A stretch of 64,000 bases of DNA from Candidatus Latescibacterota bacterium. Its GTDB lineage: Bacteria > JAAXHH01. The position numbers and the translations under genes were made by a program. Under the pieces are notes generated by a model. It made no database searches, was not told the DNA's origin, and saw nothing but the letters and a program-made list of their open reading frames with translations. Of the stretch, positions 1 to 8,422 are shown in pieces. The stretch is taken from the NCBI GenBank assembly GCA_022822725.1, contig JAJEAN010000002.1:124001-188000 (forward strand), read 5' to 3'. Positions within the stretch are counted from its first letter, which is position 1. The number at the start of each line of letters is the position of its first letter.

Positions 1-953
1 GTCATGGGCACGAAGCGAACGGCCATCACGGTGCGGGAGGTGCGCTCTCCGTCCGCCGTCTTGCGCACTACGACGAGCCGCTGCACACCCGTCATCTCGC
101 CGATGGGGATGACGATGCGGCCGCCGGGTTTGAGCTGGGACCACAGGAGCGGCGGCAGATGTCCGGCCGCACAGGTGACGATGATGGCGTCGTAGGGTCC
201 GGCCTCCGGCCAGCCGTAATAGCCGTCGCCGTGGCGCGTCTGAACGGTGTCGTACCCCTCCTCGGCGAGCAGCCCCCGGGCCCGGTCCAGCAAGGGTTCG
301 ATGATCTCCATTGTATATACGTGCGGCGTGATGTGCGCGAGCACGGCGGCCTGGTAGCCCGATCCGGTACCGATCTCCAGCACCTTCGAGGCCGAATCGA
401 TTTCGAGCAACTCGGTCATGTATGCCACGATGTAGGGCTGGGAGATGGTCTGCCCCAGCCCGATGGGCAGAGGCGTATCGTCGTAGGCGATGCGCCGCGT
501 CTGTTCGTGGACGAACACGTGGCGAGGTGCGTCCGCCATGGCCCGGATGACGGCCCCGTCCGTGACCATGGGTGACTTGTCCAGGATCACCTCGACCATG
601 CGTGCCCGTTCCCGCTGCCGTTCATGGACGGAGCGGGGCCGCGGCGGCGTCCAGACCGAGTCGGCGGCAGCCGGGGTGGCAGCGGCCGGAGCGGCTGCCG
701 GGGTGGTGGCGGACGAGGCAGCGCCCGTACCGGCAGCATGACTTTCCGCCCCGGCCTGGGCGTCTCCGCGGCGGCCTTCGGGATCCACGGTGGAAGCCGA
801 CGGATCCGGTTCCGACGCGCAGCCCAGGGCCACGGTAATCCACAAGACCGCGGCAATGCCCGGGTACGGGAAGCCTGATCGGCGGGCGGACTTGCCGGCG
901 GGCGAAGCGGCCGGAAGCGTGCATTTCTGCGGAAACGAGCTTTTCTCCTGCAT
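1..953 (-). CDS. pcm: Protein-L-isoaspartate O-methyltransferase-like lipoprotein (3' end missing)
   Basis: The minus frame stays open to the left edge, so the C terminus is missing. It has the PCMT fold: an MVEVILD start of domain, HVFV, the SAM-binding loop VLEIGTGSGYQAA, and later AIIVTCAAGHLPP and PGGRIVIPIGE. The family methylates isoaspartyl residues to begin repair of damaged proteins. Ahead of the domain is a hydrophobic stretch ending in a lipobox-like LGCAS, then an Ala/Thr/Pro linker, so the enzyme looks membrane-anchored and possibly exported, which is unusual for a SAM-dependent enzyme. I chose the ATG at 953 because AAGG lies just upstream. An in-frame ATG at 1007 is also possible and would add a duplicated 18-residue segment. 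Family call is firm; export is inference. Confidence 0.85.
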   Translation of the reverse strand, partial: MQEKSSFPQKCTLPAASPAGKSARRSGFPYPGIAAVLWITVALGCASEPDPSASTVDPEGRRGDAQAGAESHAAGTGAASSATTPAAAPAAATPAAADSVWTPPRPRSVHERQRERARMVEVILDKSPMVTDGAVIRAMADAPRHVFVHEQTRRIAYDDTPLPIGLGQTISQPYIVAYMTELLEIDSASKVLEIGTGSGYQAAVLAHITPHVYTMEIIEPLLDRARGLLAEEGYDTVQTRHGDGYYGWPEAGPYDAIIVTCAAGHLPPLLWSQLKPGGRIVIPIGEMTGVQRLVVVRKTADGERTSRTVMAVRFVPM

Positions 954-1013
954 CGTGCCTTTTTTCGGTAGCGTGCACTTCTGCGGAAGCGTGCTTTTAG
1001 CCGGCATGATGCC
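913..1013. repeat. Imperfect 47-bp direct repeat, period 54 bp
   Basis: Bases 913-959 and 967-1013 match at about 38 of 47 positions. Each copy contains a minus-strand ATG (953 and 1007), and the 54-bp period keeps frame, so the repeat would encode two similar 18-residue segments (each with FPQKC/LPQKC and CTLP) at the N terminus of the methyltransferase. Confidence 0.7.
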
Positions 1014-1026
1014 TGGTTGCCCCCGT

Positions 1027-2151
1027 TCAGATATCGGAGTAGGACCGGTCGTCCGGGTCGCGCCGCATGTTTCGCAGCCGCCAGGACATGGCCGTGTTCT
1101 CCGCGAGGCCTTCCTCCGAGATTTCGATGCCCAGGCCGGGTCCGCGCGGAAGCTCGACGAAACCGTCTTTGAACGCCAGGGGCCGGGTGAAGAGTGTATC
1201 GCCGCCACCACCGCCGTATTCCTGGATCAGGAAATTGGGCGTGCCGGCCATGGCCTGCAGGGACGCGGCCACGCCCACCGGATCGGCGGCGGAATGGGGC
1301 GCCAGGGCCACGTAGTGAATCTCGGCCAGGGCCGCGATCTTCTTCATCTCCAGGATCCCCCCGCAGTGGCGCACGTCGGGCTGGAGAATGGCGGCGGCCT
1401 TCTTCTCCACCAGTTCCCGGAATCCCCAACGAGTCGTGTTCCGCTCGCCGGTGGCGATGGGTATGGTGGTGGAGCGGGTGATCTCGAGCAGCGCGTCGAC
1501 GTTCTCCGGATGGGCGGGTTCCTCCACGAACATCGGCTTCAGGGGTTCCAGCTCTTTCAGCAGGCGCCTGGCCATGGCCGGACTGACCGCCCGGTGGAAA
1601 TCCACGGCCACGTCGATCCCGGGTCCCACGGCTTCGCGGATCGCCGCGACGCGGGCGACGATGCGCTCCATGGCCGCCGGCGTATCCACGTAACGCACCG
1701 GATCGGGAAAAGGGGTGCACTTCAACGCGGTATATCCTTCCGCCACCCGTTCCCGGGCGTGCTTCGCATATTCGTCCGGAGTCGGGCCGCCGACGGAAGC
1801 GTAGACCCGGATGCGATCCCGGCAGGAACCACCCAGCAACTGCCACACCGGCACGTCCAGCGATTTGCCGAGGATATCGAGACAGGCGTGCTCGATACCG
1901 CTCAGCGCGGAGAGCATGATGGGCATCTGGCGGCTGTAGCTCGAACGGTAAAGCGTCTGCCAGTGATCCTCGATCTGCCGCGGATCGCGGCCCACGAGAT
2001 AGTCCTCCATGTCATGGATGGCCCGGGTGACCGTCCGGCCGTGCTCGTAGTTCATGGGCGACCCGTAGCCCACGAGCTCCGCATCGGTATGCACCTTGAG
2101 CAGCAGGCCGCGCTGCTTCAGGGGAAAGACTTCGAACCGCGTGATCTTCAT
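1027..2151 (-). CDS. Enolase-superfamily sugar-acid dehydratase, galactonate-dehydratase-like
   Basis: 374 aa, mandelate racemase/muconate lactonizing family. The N-terminal capping domain starts MKITRFEVFPLK; the barrel carries VDFHR (D184, H186), FVEEP (E210/E211), TGERN (E236), QPDVRHCGG and LAPH (H286). This arrangement of acid ligands plus the two His is that of D-galactonate dehydratase (DgoD), which dehydrates D-galactonate to 2-keto-3-deoxygalactonate using Mg2+. Substrate is not certain because the superfamily is diverse. The ATG overlaps the stop of the upstream SDR by 4 bp (ATGA), which fixes the start and suggests translational coupling. First-guess role: a catabolic step on a sugar acid, with the DapA-like enzyme of the same run a candidate aldolase. 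Confidence 0.85.
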   Translation of the reverse strand: MKITRFEVFPLKQRGLLLKVHTDAELVGYGSPMNYEHGRTVTRAIHDMEDYLVGRDPRQIEDHWQTLYRSSYSRQMPIMLSALSGIEHACLDILGKSLDVPVWQLLGGSCRDRIRVYASVGGPTPDEYAKHARERVAEGYTALKCTPFPDPVRYVDTPAAMERIVARVAAIREAVGPGIDVAVDFHRAVSPAMARRLLKELEPLKPMFVEEPAHPENVDALLEITRSTTIPIATGERNTTRWGFRELVEKKAAAILQPDVRHCGGILEMKKIAALAEIHYVALAPHSAADPVGVAASLQAMAGTPNFLIQEYGGGGGDTLFTRPLAFKDGFVELPRGPGLGIEISEEGLAENTAMSWRLRNMRRDPDDRSYSDI

Positions 2152-2870
2152 GGGTTCGACACCGGCCGCCTGAAGAACCGCTGGGGGTTGGTCCGGGGTT
2201 CGTAGCCGAGGATGCGCCGGGCCTTGTCGATGGTGTACTTGCCCTGTTGCAGGTAGCTGCCCATGTTGAAGGCCTGGAAATAGTCCGGCACCTCCTCGAT
2301 TTCCAGGGCCAGACGGCAGGCTTCCACCAGGTCGTCGTAGACGATGGTGAAGGGCGGATGGTCGGCGTTCATGGCCGGCTCTTCGGGCATGGGGCCCAGT
2401 CCGTTGAACTGGTAGCACACGGTGTGTATCCGGTACTTGCGGGCGTAGATCCTGCAGATCTCCATGGCCAGGTGCTTGGTGAGCATATAGTAGCCCGTGC
2501 CCGGCGCCTGGGGCACGTCGCCGATGTCGTGGTCGTGGAGATAGCCGGAAATGATGATCTCCGGACCCGTGTGCAGGACCTTCTCAATGCCGAGTTCCGA
2601 CGCCGCCTTCATCACGTGCCAGGCGCCCCGGGTCGATACGGCGAAACTGGCCACCGGGTCCTGCCGGACCACGGTCCAGTTCATGATCGCGTCCATGCCG
2701 CGGGCGGCTTCCAGCACCTGTCCGTAGTCGCCCATGTCCACGTGCATGGTGGGCTTTCCGCCGGGATGGGGACGGATATCGGCCAGGCGCAGGTTGTAGT
2801 GTTGCTCCAGGCCGGGGATGATGAACGGCGCGATGTTGCCGGAGGCGCCCAGGAGGAGGACGTTCTTCAT
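2148..2870 (-). CDS. NAD-dependent epimerase/dehydratase (extended SDR)
   Basis: 240 aa. Rossmann motif LLLGASGNIAP at residues 5-15, acidic residue after the second strand (LADIRPH), and the catalytic Y128-x-x-x-K132 in YYMLTK. Members of this group oxidise or epimerise sugars and sugar acids (for example uronate dehydrogenase). It sits between a sugar-acid dehydratase (4-bp overlap downstream) and an aminotransferase (17 bp upstream), so a catabolic or tailoring role on a sugar derivative is inferred. It is clearly paralogous to the SDR at 61404-62120: near-identical glycine loop, LRLADI, GKP, GAW.VMKAA and HTGP motifs at matching positions. Confidence 0.85.
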   Translation of the reverse strand: MKNVLLLGASGNIAPFIIPGLEQHYNLRLADIRPHPGGKPTMHVDMGDYGQVLEAARGMDAIMNWTVVRQDPVASFAVSTRGAWHVMKAASELGIEKVLHTGPEIIISGYLHDHDIGDVPQAPGTGYYMLTKHLAMEICRIYARKYRIHTVCYQFNGLGPMPEEPAMNADHPPFTIVYDDLVEACRLALEIEEVPDYFQAFNMGSYLQQGKYTIDKARRILGYEPRTNPQRFFRRPVSNP

Positions 2871-2887
2871 GGTTATGCTCCCTCTGC

Positions 2888-4183
2888 TCAGTCCATTTTC
2901 GCGATCACGTCCCGCAGCACCTCATCCGCCGACTCGAGCAGCCGGTCGATGTGGCCGTCCGTGTGTGCGAGGGACAGGTAGATCTTCTCGTAGGGACTGA
3001 CGAAAAGCCCCCGTTTGATCAACTCGACGCCGAAGACGTAGGCCTTCTGCTTGTCGGCGCGGAACATGGATCCGTAGTCGACGATCTCTCGCTCCCCGGT
3101 GAACAGCACCTGGAGCACGGGACCTTCGCCGCCGACGAGCAGGGGGATCGAATGCCGCTTTCCCATGGCCGTGATTTCCCGGGTGATTCGGTCGCCCATG
3201 GCGAAGAGCCGCTCGTAGGTCCCGGGCCGTTCCAGCACGTCGAGGGTCGCCAGCCCGGCCACGGCGCCGACGGGATAGCCGTTGAAGGTGCCGGAGGCGA
3301 TGACCCGCTTCGGATCGTCCGCCGGGCGCCAGCCGTTCATGACGTCCATCACGTCGGCCCGTCCGCACATGGCGGCCAGGGGATATCCGCCGCTGATCGT
3401 CTTGCCGTAGGCCGCCAGGTCGGCGGTCACGCCGTAGCGTTCCTGCGCCCCGCCCCGGGCCATGCGGAAGCCCGTGACGATCTCGTCGAAGATGAGTACG
3501 ATGCCGTACCGGTCGCAAAGTGCCCGCATCGCCTCGAAGAAGCCCGGCCGGGGCAGGATGCACCGCTGGAGAGGTTCGATGACGATCGCGGCGAGTTCCC
3601 CGTGGTGGCGCTCCACGATTTCGGTGGCCCGTTCCACGTCGTTGAAGGGCACGGCGAGCATGTCCGTCGACCAGCTTCGGGGAATGCCGCCGCCGTCCGG
3701 CAAAGTGTCGGGATAGGCGCCGGGCGCCAGCGTCCGCGCCCCGTGCAGCGCCGAATCGCTCACGCCGTGCCAGCCCCCCTCGAAACGCAGGCAGCGGTCT
3801 CGGCCGGTGAAGGCCCGGGCCGCCCGCAGGGCGAACTGCATAGATTCGGATCCGGTGATCACCAGGCGGACCTTCTCCCCGCAGGGCGAGGCTTCGACCA
3901 CCCTTTCGGCCAGTTCGATCGCCGGTTCGTTGAGCGCCATGAAGGTCGTCCCCCGCGAGATCTGGCGGGTCACCGCCTCCACCACTTCGGGATGGGCGTG
4001 ACCGAGGATCATCGGGCCGGACCCCAGGAGGAAGTCGATGTACGACCGGCCGGCCGTATCGAAAATGGCCGCGCCTTCGCCGTGGGTCACGACCATGTTG
4101 GCTTCAGGCGGAAGGCGGAATTCCCCGTTCGACCCGCCCACGAAGACCCGTTCGGCCCGTTCGATCAATGCGGTTTGCGACAT
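2888..4183 (-). CDS. Class III PLP aminotransferase, glutamate-1-semialdehyde aminomutase-like
   Basis: 431 aa, full length for the family. Visible features: GSGPMILGHAHP near residue 55, the phosphate-binding GSESMQ (111-116), FDEIVTGFR (Asp233 for the pyridine nitrogen) and the PLP lysine K261 in AAYGKTISGGYP. The family includes HemL and several aminotransferases acting on sugar or amino-acid derivatives. HemL itself is unlikely because the neighbours are catabolic/SDR genes and not tetrapyrrole genes, but it cannot be excluded. It lies in a same-strand run with short gaps (17-18 bp) on both sides, so it is probably co-transcribed with the SDR and the HisC-like gene. Confidence 0.85.
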   Translation of the reverse strand: MSQTALIERAERVFVGGSNGEFRLPPEANMVVTHGEGAAIFDTAGRSYIDFLLGSGPMILGHAHPEVVEAVTRQISRGTTFMALNEPAIELAERVVEASPCGEKVRLVITGSESMQFALRAARAFTGRDRCLRFEGGWHGVSDSALHGARTLAPGAYPDTLPDGGGIPRSWSTDMLAVPFNDVERATEIVERHHGELAAIVIEPLQRCILPRPGFFEAMRALCDRYGIVLIFDEIVTGFRMARGGAQERYGVTADLAAYGKTISGGYPLAAMCGRADVMDVMNGWRPADDPKRVIASGTFNGYPVGAVAGLATLDVLERPGTYERLFAMGDRITREITAMGKRHSIPLLVGGEGPVLQVLFTGEREIVDYGSMFRADKQKAYVFGVELIKRGLFVSPYEKIYLSLAHTDGHIDRLLESADEVLRDVIAKMD

Positions 4184-4201
4184 GCGGTTCCCTTTATAAA
4201 G

Positions 4202-5251
4202 TCAGCGCCCTTCGGTCGCCACGGTCTGCCTGTGGTCGATCAGGATCTGCTCCAGCGCCGATAGGAACGCTTCGTTCGCCTCCGGAAGCCCGGCGCTGAC
4301 CCGGATGCTGTGGGTCAGGCCGAAACGGCTGCCCGATCCCACGAGAATGCCCCGTTCGGCCAGGCGCGCCGTTAGCTCGTCGGCGGGAACCGGCGTCCGG
4401 AACAGCACGAAATTGCCTTCACTCGGCCAGCAGGCGACGCCCAGCCGGTCGAAGGCCGCGTAGAGCGTCTGCTTGCCCCGCTCCGCCAACGCCACGGATT
4501 GCGCGACGTGGTCCTGGTCCCCGATGGCCGCGGCGGCCGCCTCCATCTCGAGCGAACCCAGATGAAAAGTCCTGCGGAGTTCCGCCAGGCGTTCGATGAT
4601 GTCGGGGCGGGATATGACCACGCCGACGCGCAGGCCGGCCAGCCCATAGACCTTCGAAAAAGAATGGAGGACGATCACGTTGCGCCCGGCTACGGCATCG
4701 GCGGGCGAATCGGGATAGTCCGGCCGGGTCACGAACTGGTGGTAAACCTCGTCGGAGACCAGGGTCACGCTTCCGGGCAGGTCCCGGTAGAGCCGGTCCA
4801 TGTCGTCCCGGGTAACGATGGAACCCGTCGGATTGTTGGGATTGCCCAGGTAGACCAGGCGCGTCCGCGCCGTCACCGCCTCCATGACCGCGTCGACCCT
4901 GACGCTGTAATCCTCGTGGTCCAGGGGTACGTCGACGACCTTCGCGCCCTGCCGCGAGGCGGTCCGTTCGTATACGTGAAACGTCGGCCCGCAGACGATG
5001 ACCTCGTCGCCGGGCGCCAGAAAGACCCGGGCTATGAGGTCCAGGGCTTCGGAACCGCTGTAGGACGTGAACAGGTGAGCGGGCGTCACGCCCCTGCCGC
5101 AGAACTCCGCGAGGCGGTTTCTCAGCGCCTCGTCGTCCCTGGGCGGATAGAAGCTGAGGCCGGCCAGGTGGGTCCTGATCCTGTCCAGCACCAGCGGGGA
5201 CGGACCGAGCGGGTTCTCGTTGTAATGCAGTCGGTAGGGTGTATTCGACAT
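4202..5251 (-). CDS. Class I/II aminotransferase, histidinol-phosphate aminotransferase-like
   Basis: 349 aa. Fold-type I motifs: LHYNENPLGPSP at the N terminus, NPNNPTG at 137-143, SDEVYH, and the PLP lysine K200 in HSFSKVYGLAGLR; the final Arg motif is SIRVSAGLP. These are the signatures of HisC and related aminotransferases. No other histidine biosynthesis gene is near, so the true substrate may be another amino acid or amino sugar. Upstream is a DapA-like gene (54 bp), downstream the class III aminotransferase (18 bp). A second, Tat-exported HisC-like protein is encoded at 8423-9667. Confidence 0.85.
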   Translation of the reverse strand: MSNTPYRLHYNENPLGPSPLVLDRIRTHLAGLSFYPPRDDEALRNRLAEFCGRGVTPAHLFTSYSGSEALDLIARVFLAPGDEVIVCGPTFHVYERTASRQGAKVVDVPLDHEDYSVRVDAVMEAVTARTRLVYLGNPNNPTGSIVTRDDMDRLYRDLPGSVTLVSDEVYHQFVTRPDYPDSPADAVAGRNVIVLHSFSKVYGLAGLRVGVVISRPDIIERLAELRRTFHLGSLEMEAAAAAIGDQDHVAQSVALAERGKQTLYAAFDRLGVACWPSEGNFVLFRTPVPADELTARLAERGILVGSGSRFGLTHSIRVSAGLPEANEAFLSALEQILIDHRQTVATEGR

Positions 5252-5305
5252 GTGCGTACCGGAAATGGCCGACCGCGGGAAGCGTCCGGGTCTCGCTGCG
5301 ACCGG

Positions 5306-6181
5306 TTACCGGATCAGCCCGTAGTCCGCCAGGATCCCGCGCAGCTTCTCGCGGTTCGGCGCCGACAACGGGGCCAGGGGCAGCCTGACCTCGGGACCGA
5401 TCTTTCCCATCATGCCCAGGGCCGTCTTGACCGGCACGGGGTTGATCTCCATGAATACGGCGTCGTTGAGCGTCATCATGTGATAATGGAGTTCGCGCGC
5501 CTCCAGCCACTTGCCCTCCTGGACCAGGTCGTACAGCCGTGCCACTTCCGCCGGCATCAGGTTGCCCGTGGCGCTCACGAATCCCGCCCCGCCGATGGCC
5601 AGGATGGGATAGCAGAGCAGTTCGATCCCCGAGTACACGAGGAAGTCCCGTCCCATACGGTGCAGCAGCCGGTTGATGTGCTCGAAATCCTTGTTCGACT
5701 CCTTGACGCCGATGAGATTGTCGTTGGCCTCTTTCAGCCGCGCCACGGTATCGATCTCGATGTTGACGGCCGTGCGCCCGGGGATGTTGTACAGGATGAC
5801 CGGCAGGTCCACGCTCTTGGCCAGCGCGTCGAAATGACGGAAGATCCCTTCCTGGCCCGGCCGGCTGTAGTACGGCGCGATGAAGAGCAGGGCGTCGGCG
5901 CCGTTCTCCTGGGCGAAGCGGGAAAGCTCGACGGACTCCTCGTGGTTGGTGGATGCGCTGCCCGGTACGAAGGGCACCCTTCCGTCCACCGCCGCGGCCG
6001 CGGCGCGGATCACTTCCTTGCGCTCTTCAAGGGACAGCGAACCCGGTTCGCCCGTCGTCCCCTGCACCGACACGCCATGGGAGCCGCTCCGGATCTGCCA
6101 TTCGACCAGTCCGGCCAGGCCGTCCAGGTCCAGCGACCCGTTTTTGAAGGGTGTAACCACCGGTACGATCGACCCGCGCAT
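5306..6181 (-). CDS. DapA-family class I lyase (dihydrodipicolinate synthase-like)
   Basis: 291 aa, typical length. GTTGE at 41-45, YNIPGRT with Y131 and R136, and the Schiff-base lysine K160 in GVKES match 4-hydroxy-tetrahydrodipicolinate synthase, including the Arg that binds the substrate carboxylate. DapA condenses pyruvate with aspartate semialdehyde for lysine and diaminopimelate synthesis. The same fold serves as 2-keto-3-deoxy sugar acid aldolase/dehydratase, which would suit the galactonate-dehydratase-like gene in the same run; the conserved YNIPGRT leans toward true DapA activity. It is the first gene of the minus-strand run 6181-1027. Confidence 0.85.
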   Translation of the reverse strand: MRGSIVPVVTPFKNGSLDLDGLAGLVEWQIRSGSHGVSVQGTTGEPGSLSLEERKEVIRAAAAAVDGRVPFVPGSASTNHEESVELSRFAQENGADALLFIAPYYSRPGQEGIFRHFDALAKSVDLPVILYNIPGRTAVNIEIDTVARLKEANDNLIGVKESNKDFEHINRLLHRMGRDFLVYSGIELLCYPILAIGGAGFVSATGNLMPAEVARLYDLVQEGKWLEARELHYHMMTLNDAVFMEINPVPVKTALGMMGKIGPEVRLPLAPLSAPNREKLRGILADYGLIR

Positions 6182-6212
6182 TTATGCTCCTTTACGAGTT
6201 CTCGTCAACACA

Positions 6213-6272
6213 TGGTCTCGCCTGGTCTCGCCTGGTCTCGCCTGGTCTCACCTCGTCCTGGCTGGTCTCGCC
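6213..6272. repeat. 10-bp tandem repeat, six units
   Basis: The unit TGGTCTCGCC is repeated exactly at 6213, 6223 and 6233, with variants at 6243 and 6253 and an exact copy at 6263. It fills most of the gap between the DapA-like gene and the nitroreductase gene. The period is not a multiple of three, so it is unlikely to be coding. Confidence 0.85.
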
Positions 6273-6297
6273 CACACGCGCATGTCCGCGCAAATCC

Positions 6298-6966
6298 TCA
6301 AATAAACGTGGCGATGTCTTCCAGCGGTTTCTTCGTGATTACCGGCACTTCCGCGTCATCCTCCGGGTAGCCGACGACCAGGAGCAGGAAGGGCCGTTCG
6401 TTGGCCGGCCTGCCCAACAGGCGGTTCAGGAAATTCATGGGACTGGGCGTGTGGGTGAGCGACGCCAGGCCGGCCTGGTGCACTGCCGCGATCAACATGC
6501 CCGTGGCGATGCCCACCGATTCCAGGGCGTAATAGTGCTTGACGTTCCGGCCGTCGGGCAGCACGCCGTGGCGCTGGACGAAGATCGCGATCAGCCAGGG
6601 CGCCGTCTCCAGAAAGGGCTTGTGTTCGTCGGTACCCAGCGGGGCCAGGGCGTCGAGCCACTCCTGCGGCGCTTTCTCGCGGTAGAACTGCCGTTCCTCC
6701 TCCTCCGCGGCGGCGCGAATCTTCGACTTGATCTCCGGGTCGGACACCGCGGCGAAATGCCACGGCTGCATGTTTGCGCCGCTGGGCGCCGTACCGGCCG
6801 CCAGCAGGCAGTGATCGATGATCGGCTTCGGCACGGGACGGTCGGAGAAATCGCGGACCGTTCTCCGCCGGCGAAGCTCCCGGTAGAAGGCTTCGGCCCT
6901 GTGCGCCATCTCTTCGGGTGGATACTCCCGGTAGGTCGACAGGGATTGAAACACGGGGTCTTTCAC
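6298..6966 (-). CDS. Nitroreductase-fold flavoprotein, iodotyrosine deiodinase-like
   Basis: 222 aa, FMN-dependent nitroreductase superfamily: [10 protein letters not shown] (31-41) and [12 protein letters not shown] (58-69) are the FMN-binding segments. The C-terminal part resembles iodotyrosine deiodinase closely: [29 protein letters not shown], and KPLEDI at the end. Aligning by eye to the human enzyme, the three residues that grip the zwitterion of the halotyrosine and close the lid (Glu157, Tyr161, Lys182) correspond to E91, Y95 and K116, with identical spacing. A reductive halotyrosine dehalogenase is therefore more likely than a generic nitroreductase. It stands alone between a repeat tract and a hydrolase gene. 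Confidence 0.8.
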   Translation of the reverse strand: MKDPVFQSLSTYREYPPEEMAHRAEAFYRELRRRRTVRDFSDRPVPKPIIDHCLLAAGTAPSGANMQPWHFAAVSDPEIKSKIRAAAEEEERQFYREKAPQEWLDALAPLGTDEHKPFLETAPWLIAIFVQRHGVLPDGRNVKHYYALESVGIATGMLIAAVHQAGLASLTHTPSPMNFLNRLLGRPANERPFLLLVVGYPEDDAEVPVITKKPLEDIATFI

Positions 6967-6999
6967 ACAAGCCCCCCTTTGCGTTCCATTTTGCGCGCG

Positions 7000-8406
7000 C
7001 TAGCGGGATCCATCGGATTCTCCACCTCCGGCCGGCGATTCCAGGTCATCGGATTCCCCGCCTCCGGCAGGCGATTCCAGGTCATCGGATGCCCCGCCTC
7101 CGGCAGGCGATTCCAGGTCATCGAGCAGTTCCTCATTTTCCAGGAAGGCCAGGACCTGCGCCGCGTACGCCTCCCGGTCCATTTCCCAGATGTCGCCGTG
7201 GGTCGCCCCTTCGGCCACGTAGATCTCCTTGCCCGCACCGGATATCTGCGCGTACAGCCGCTCGTTGTTCGACAGCGGCATGCGCCGGTCCGCCGTGCCG
7301 CCCACCAGGAGCACGGAGACGTCTTTCAGTCCGGACACCGCACGGCCGATGTCCAGGTCATCGATTCTGATGCCCACCCGGAGTTCCGTGATTGTACTCG
7401 TCAGAAACCCGAAGGGCACCGTGGGCAGGCCGAACATCCGGCTCAGGTCGCTGCGCAGCGTTTCGGAGGCGGCATAGAAACTGCTTTCGGCGATGACGGC
7501 ATCGATCCCGGATTCCTCCGATGCCGCGAGCAGCGCGGTGGCGGCGCCCATGGAGATGCCCCACAGGATAACCGGCCCCTCCTCGCCCCGTTCGTCGACC
7601 GCGTACCTGGTGGCTGCCTGCACGTCGCGCCATTCGTAATAGCCGAACGTGGTCAGGTCGCCTTCGCTGTCCCCGTGACGGCGGAAGTCGAACAGGAGCC
7701 CGCTATACCCGTTTTCATGCAGGAAGGCGGCCTGTTCCAGCATCTGGCCTCGGTGGTTGGTGTGGCCATGACAGTAAATGACCGTGCCCCGACCGGCGTC
7801 GTTCGGTACGTACCAGGCGGCCAGGTTCAGGCCGTCGGACGTGGTCAGCGTTACGTCCTCGTAGGCCAGACCGTAGTCCGCGGGGGTGCTGTTCGCCTTG
7901 CGCCGGGGGCCGACGCCGCCGGTGTACATGGTCGAAATTAGGTAGGGCAGGCCGATGAAGACGAGCAGAAGGATGACCACGACGCCCATGGCAGCGCCCC
8001 GATAGGAGACCTGTCTCCGGCGCATGGCCAGGGCCAGGACCGGCCAGATCAGCGTGCCCGCGATGAAGGTGACGACCGGCCACAGGACGACGTGGGGAAT
8101 GACCAGGCCGAACAGGACGTTGCGGCCCCAGGTGAAGTACTCGCCTTCGAGCCCCGCCGTCTTGCCCAGTACCGCCAGCAGGATGATCAGCAGGCGGACG
8201 CCGGCCGTGTAGCGCAGTGCCGCCCAGAGAAACCCGCCGTATCCTTTGCCCGCACGGAGACAGATAACCGCAAGCCAGGCGGCGGCGGCCGGAATGGTCC
8301 AGTTGATATTGAAGGGGCCGCCCGCAGCGAGGTTCGTCACGTCCAGCAGGAACCACAGGACGACCAGGCCCCAGGTAAAGATCAGGGGCAGGCGGATGAG
8401 CGACAT
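7000..8406 (-). CDS. Membrane-anchored alpha/beta hydrolase with repeat tail
   Basis: 468 aa. About four or five hydrophobic helices fill residues 1-160; the hydrolase domain follows, with oxyanion region YCHGHTNHRG, nucleophile S285 in GISMG, acid D373 in GGTADRRMP and H403 in GATHGD. The catalytic triad is complete, so it should be an active esterase or peptidase-like hydrolase; the substrate is unknown. The last 40 residues are three copies of a 12-residue unit (DDLESPAGGGES) encoded by a 36-bp tandem repeat. The tail is acidic and probably disordered. The gene is followed by the nitroreductase-type gene 33 bp downstream on the same strand. Confidence 0.8.
   Translation of the reverse strand: MSLIRLPLIFTWGLVVLWFLLDVTNLAAGGPFNINWTIPAAAAWLAVICLRAGKGYGGFLWAALRYTAGVRLLIILLAVLGKTAGLEGEYFTWGRNVLFGLVIPHVVLWPVVTFIAGTLIWPVLALAMRRRQVSYRGAAMGVVVILLLVFIGLPYLISTMYTGGVGPRRKANSTPADYGLAYEDVTLTTSDGLNLAAWYVPNDAGRGTVIYCHGHTNHRGQMLEQAAFLHENGYSGLLFDFRRHGDSEGDLTTFGYYEWRDVQAATRYAVDERGEEGPVILWGISMGAATALLAASEESGIDAVIAESSFYAASETLRSDLSRMFGLPTVPFGFLTSTITELRVGIRIDDLDIGRAVSGLKDVSVLLVGGTADRRMPLSNNERLYAQISGAGKEIYVAEGATHGDIWEMDREAYAAQVLAFLENEELLDDLESPAGGGASDDLESPAGGGESDDLESPAGGGESDGSR
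7011..7118. repeat. 36-bp tandem repeat, three units, in coding sequence
   Basis: Units at 7011-7046, 7047-7082 and 7083-7118; units 2 and 3 differ by a single base and unit 1 by a few. The 36-bp period encodes 12 residues, so copy-number change would lengthen or shorten the hydrolase tail without breaking frame. Confidence 0.9.
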
Positions 8407-8422
8407 GGGCGGCCCCGTGCTG

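Noticed and set aside
4499-7941. Long plus-strand frames of 623 and 585 residues
   Set aside because: Antisense to well-supported aminotransferase, DapA-like, nitroreductase and hydrolase genes.
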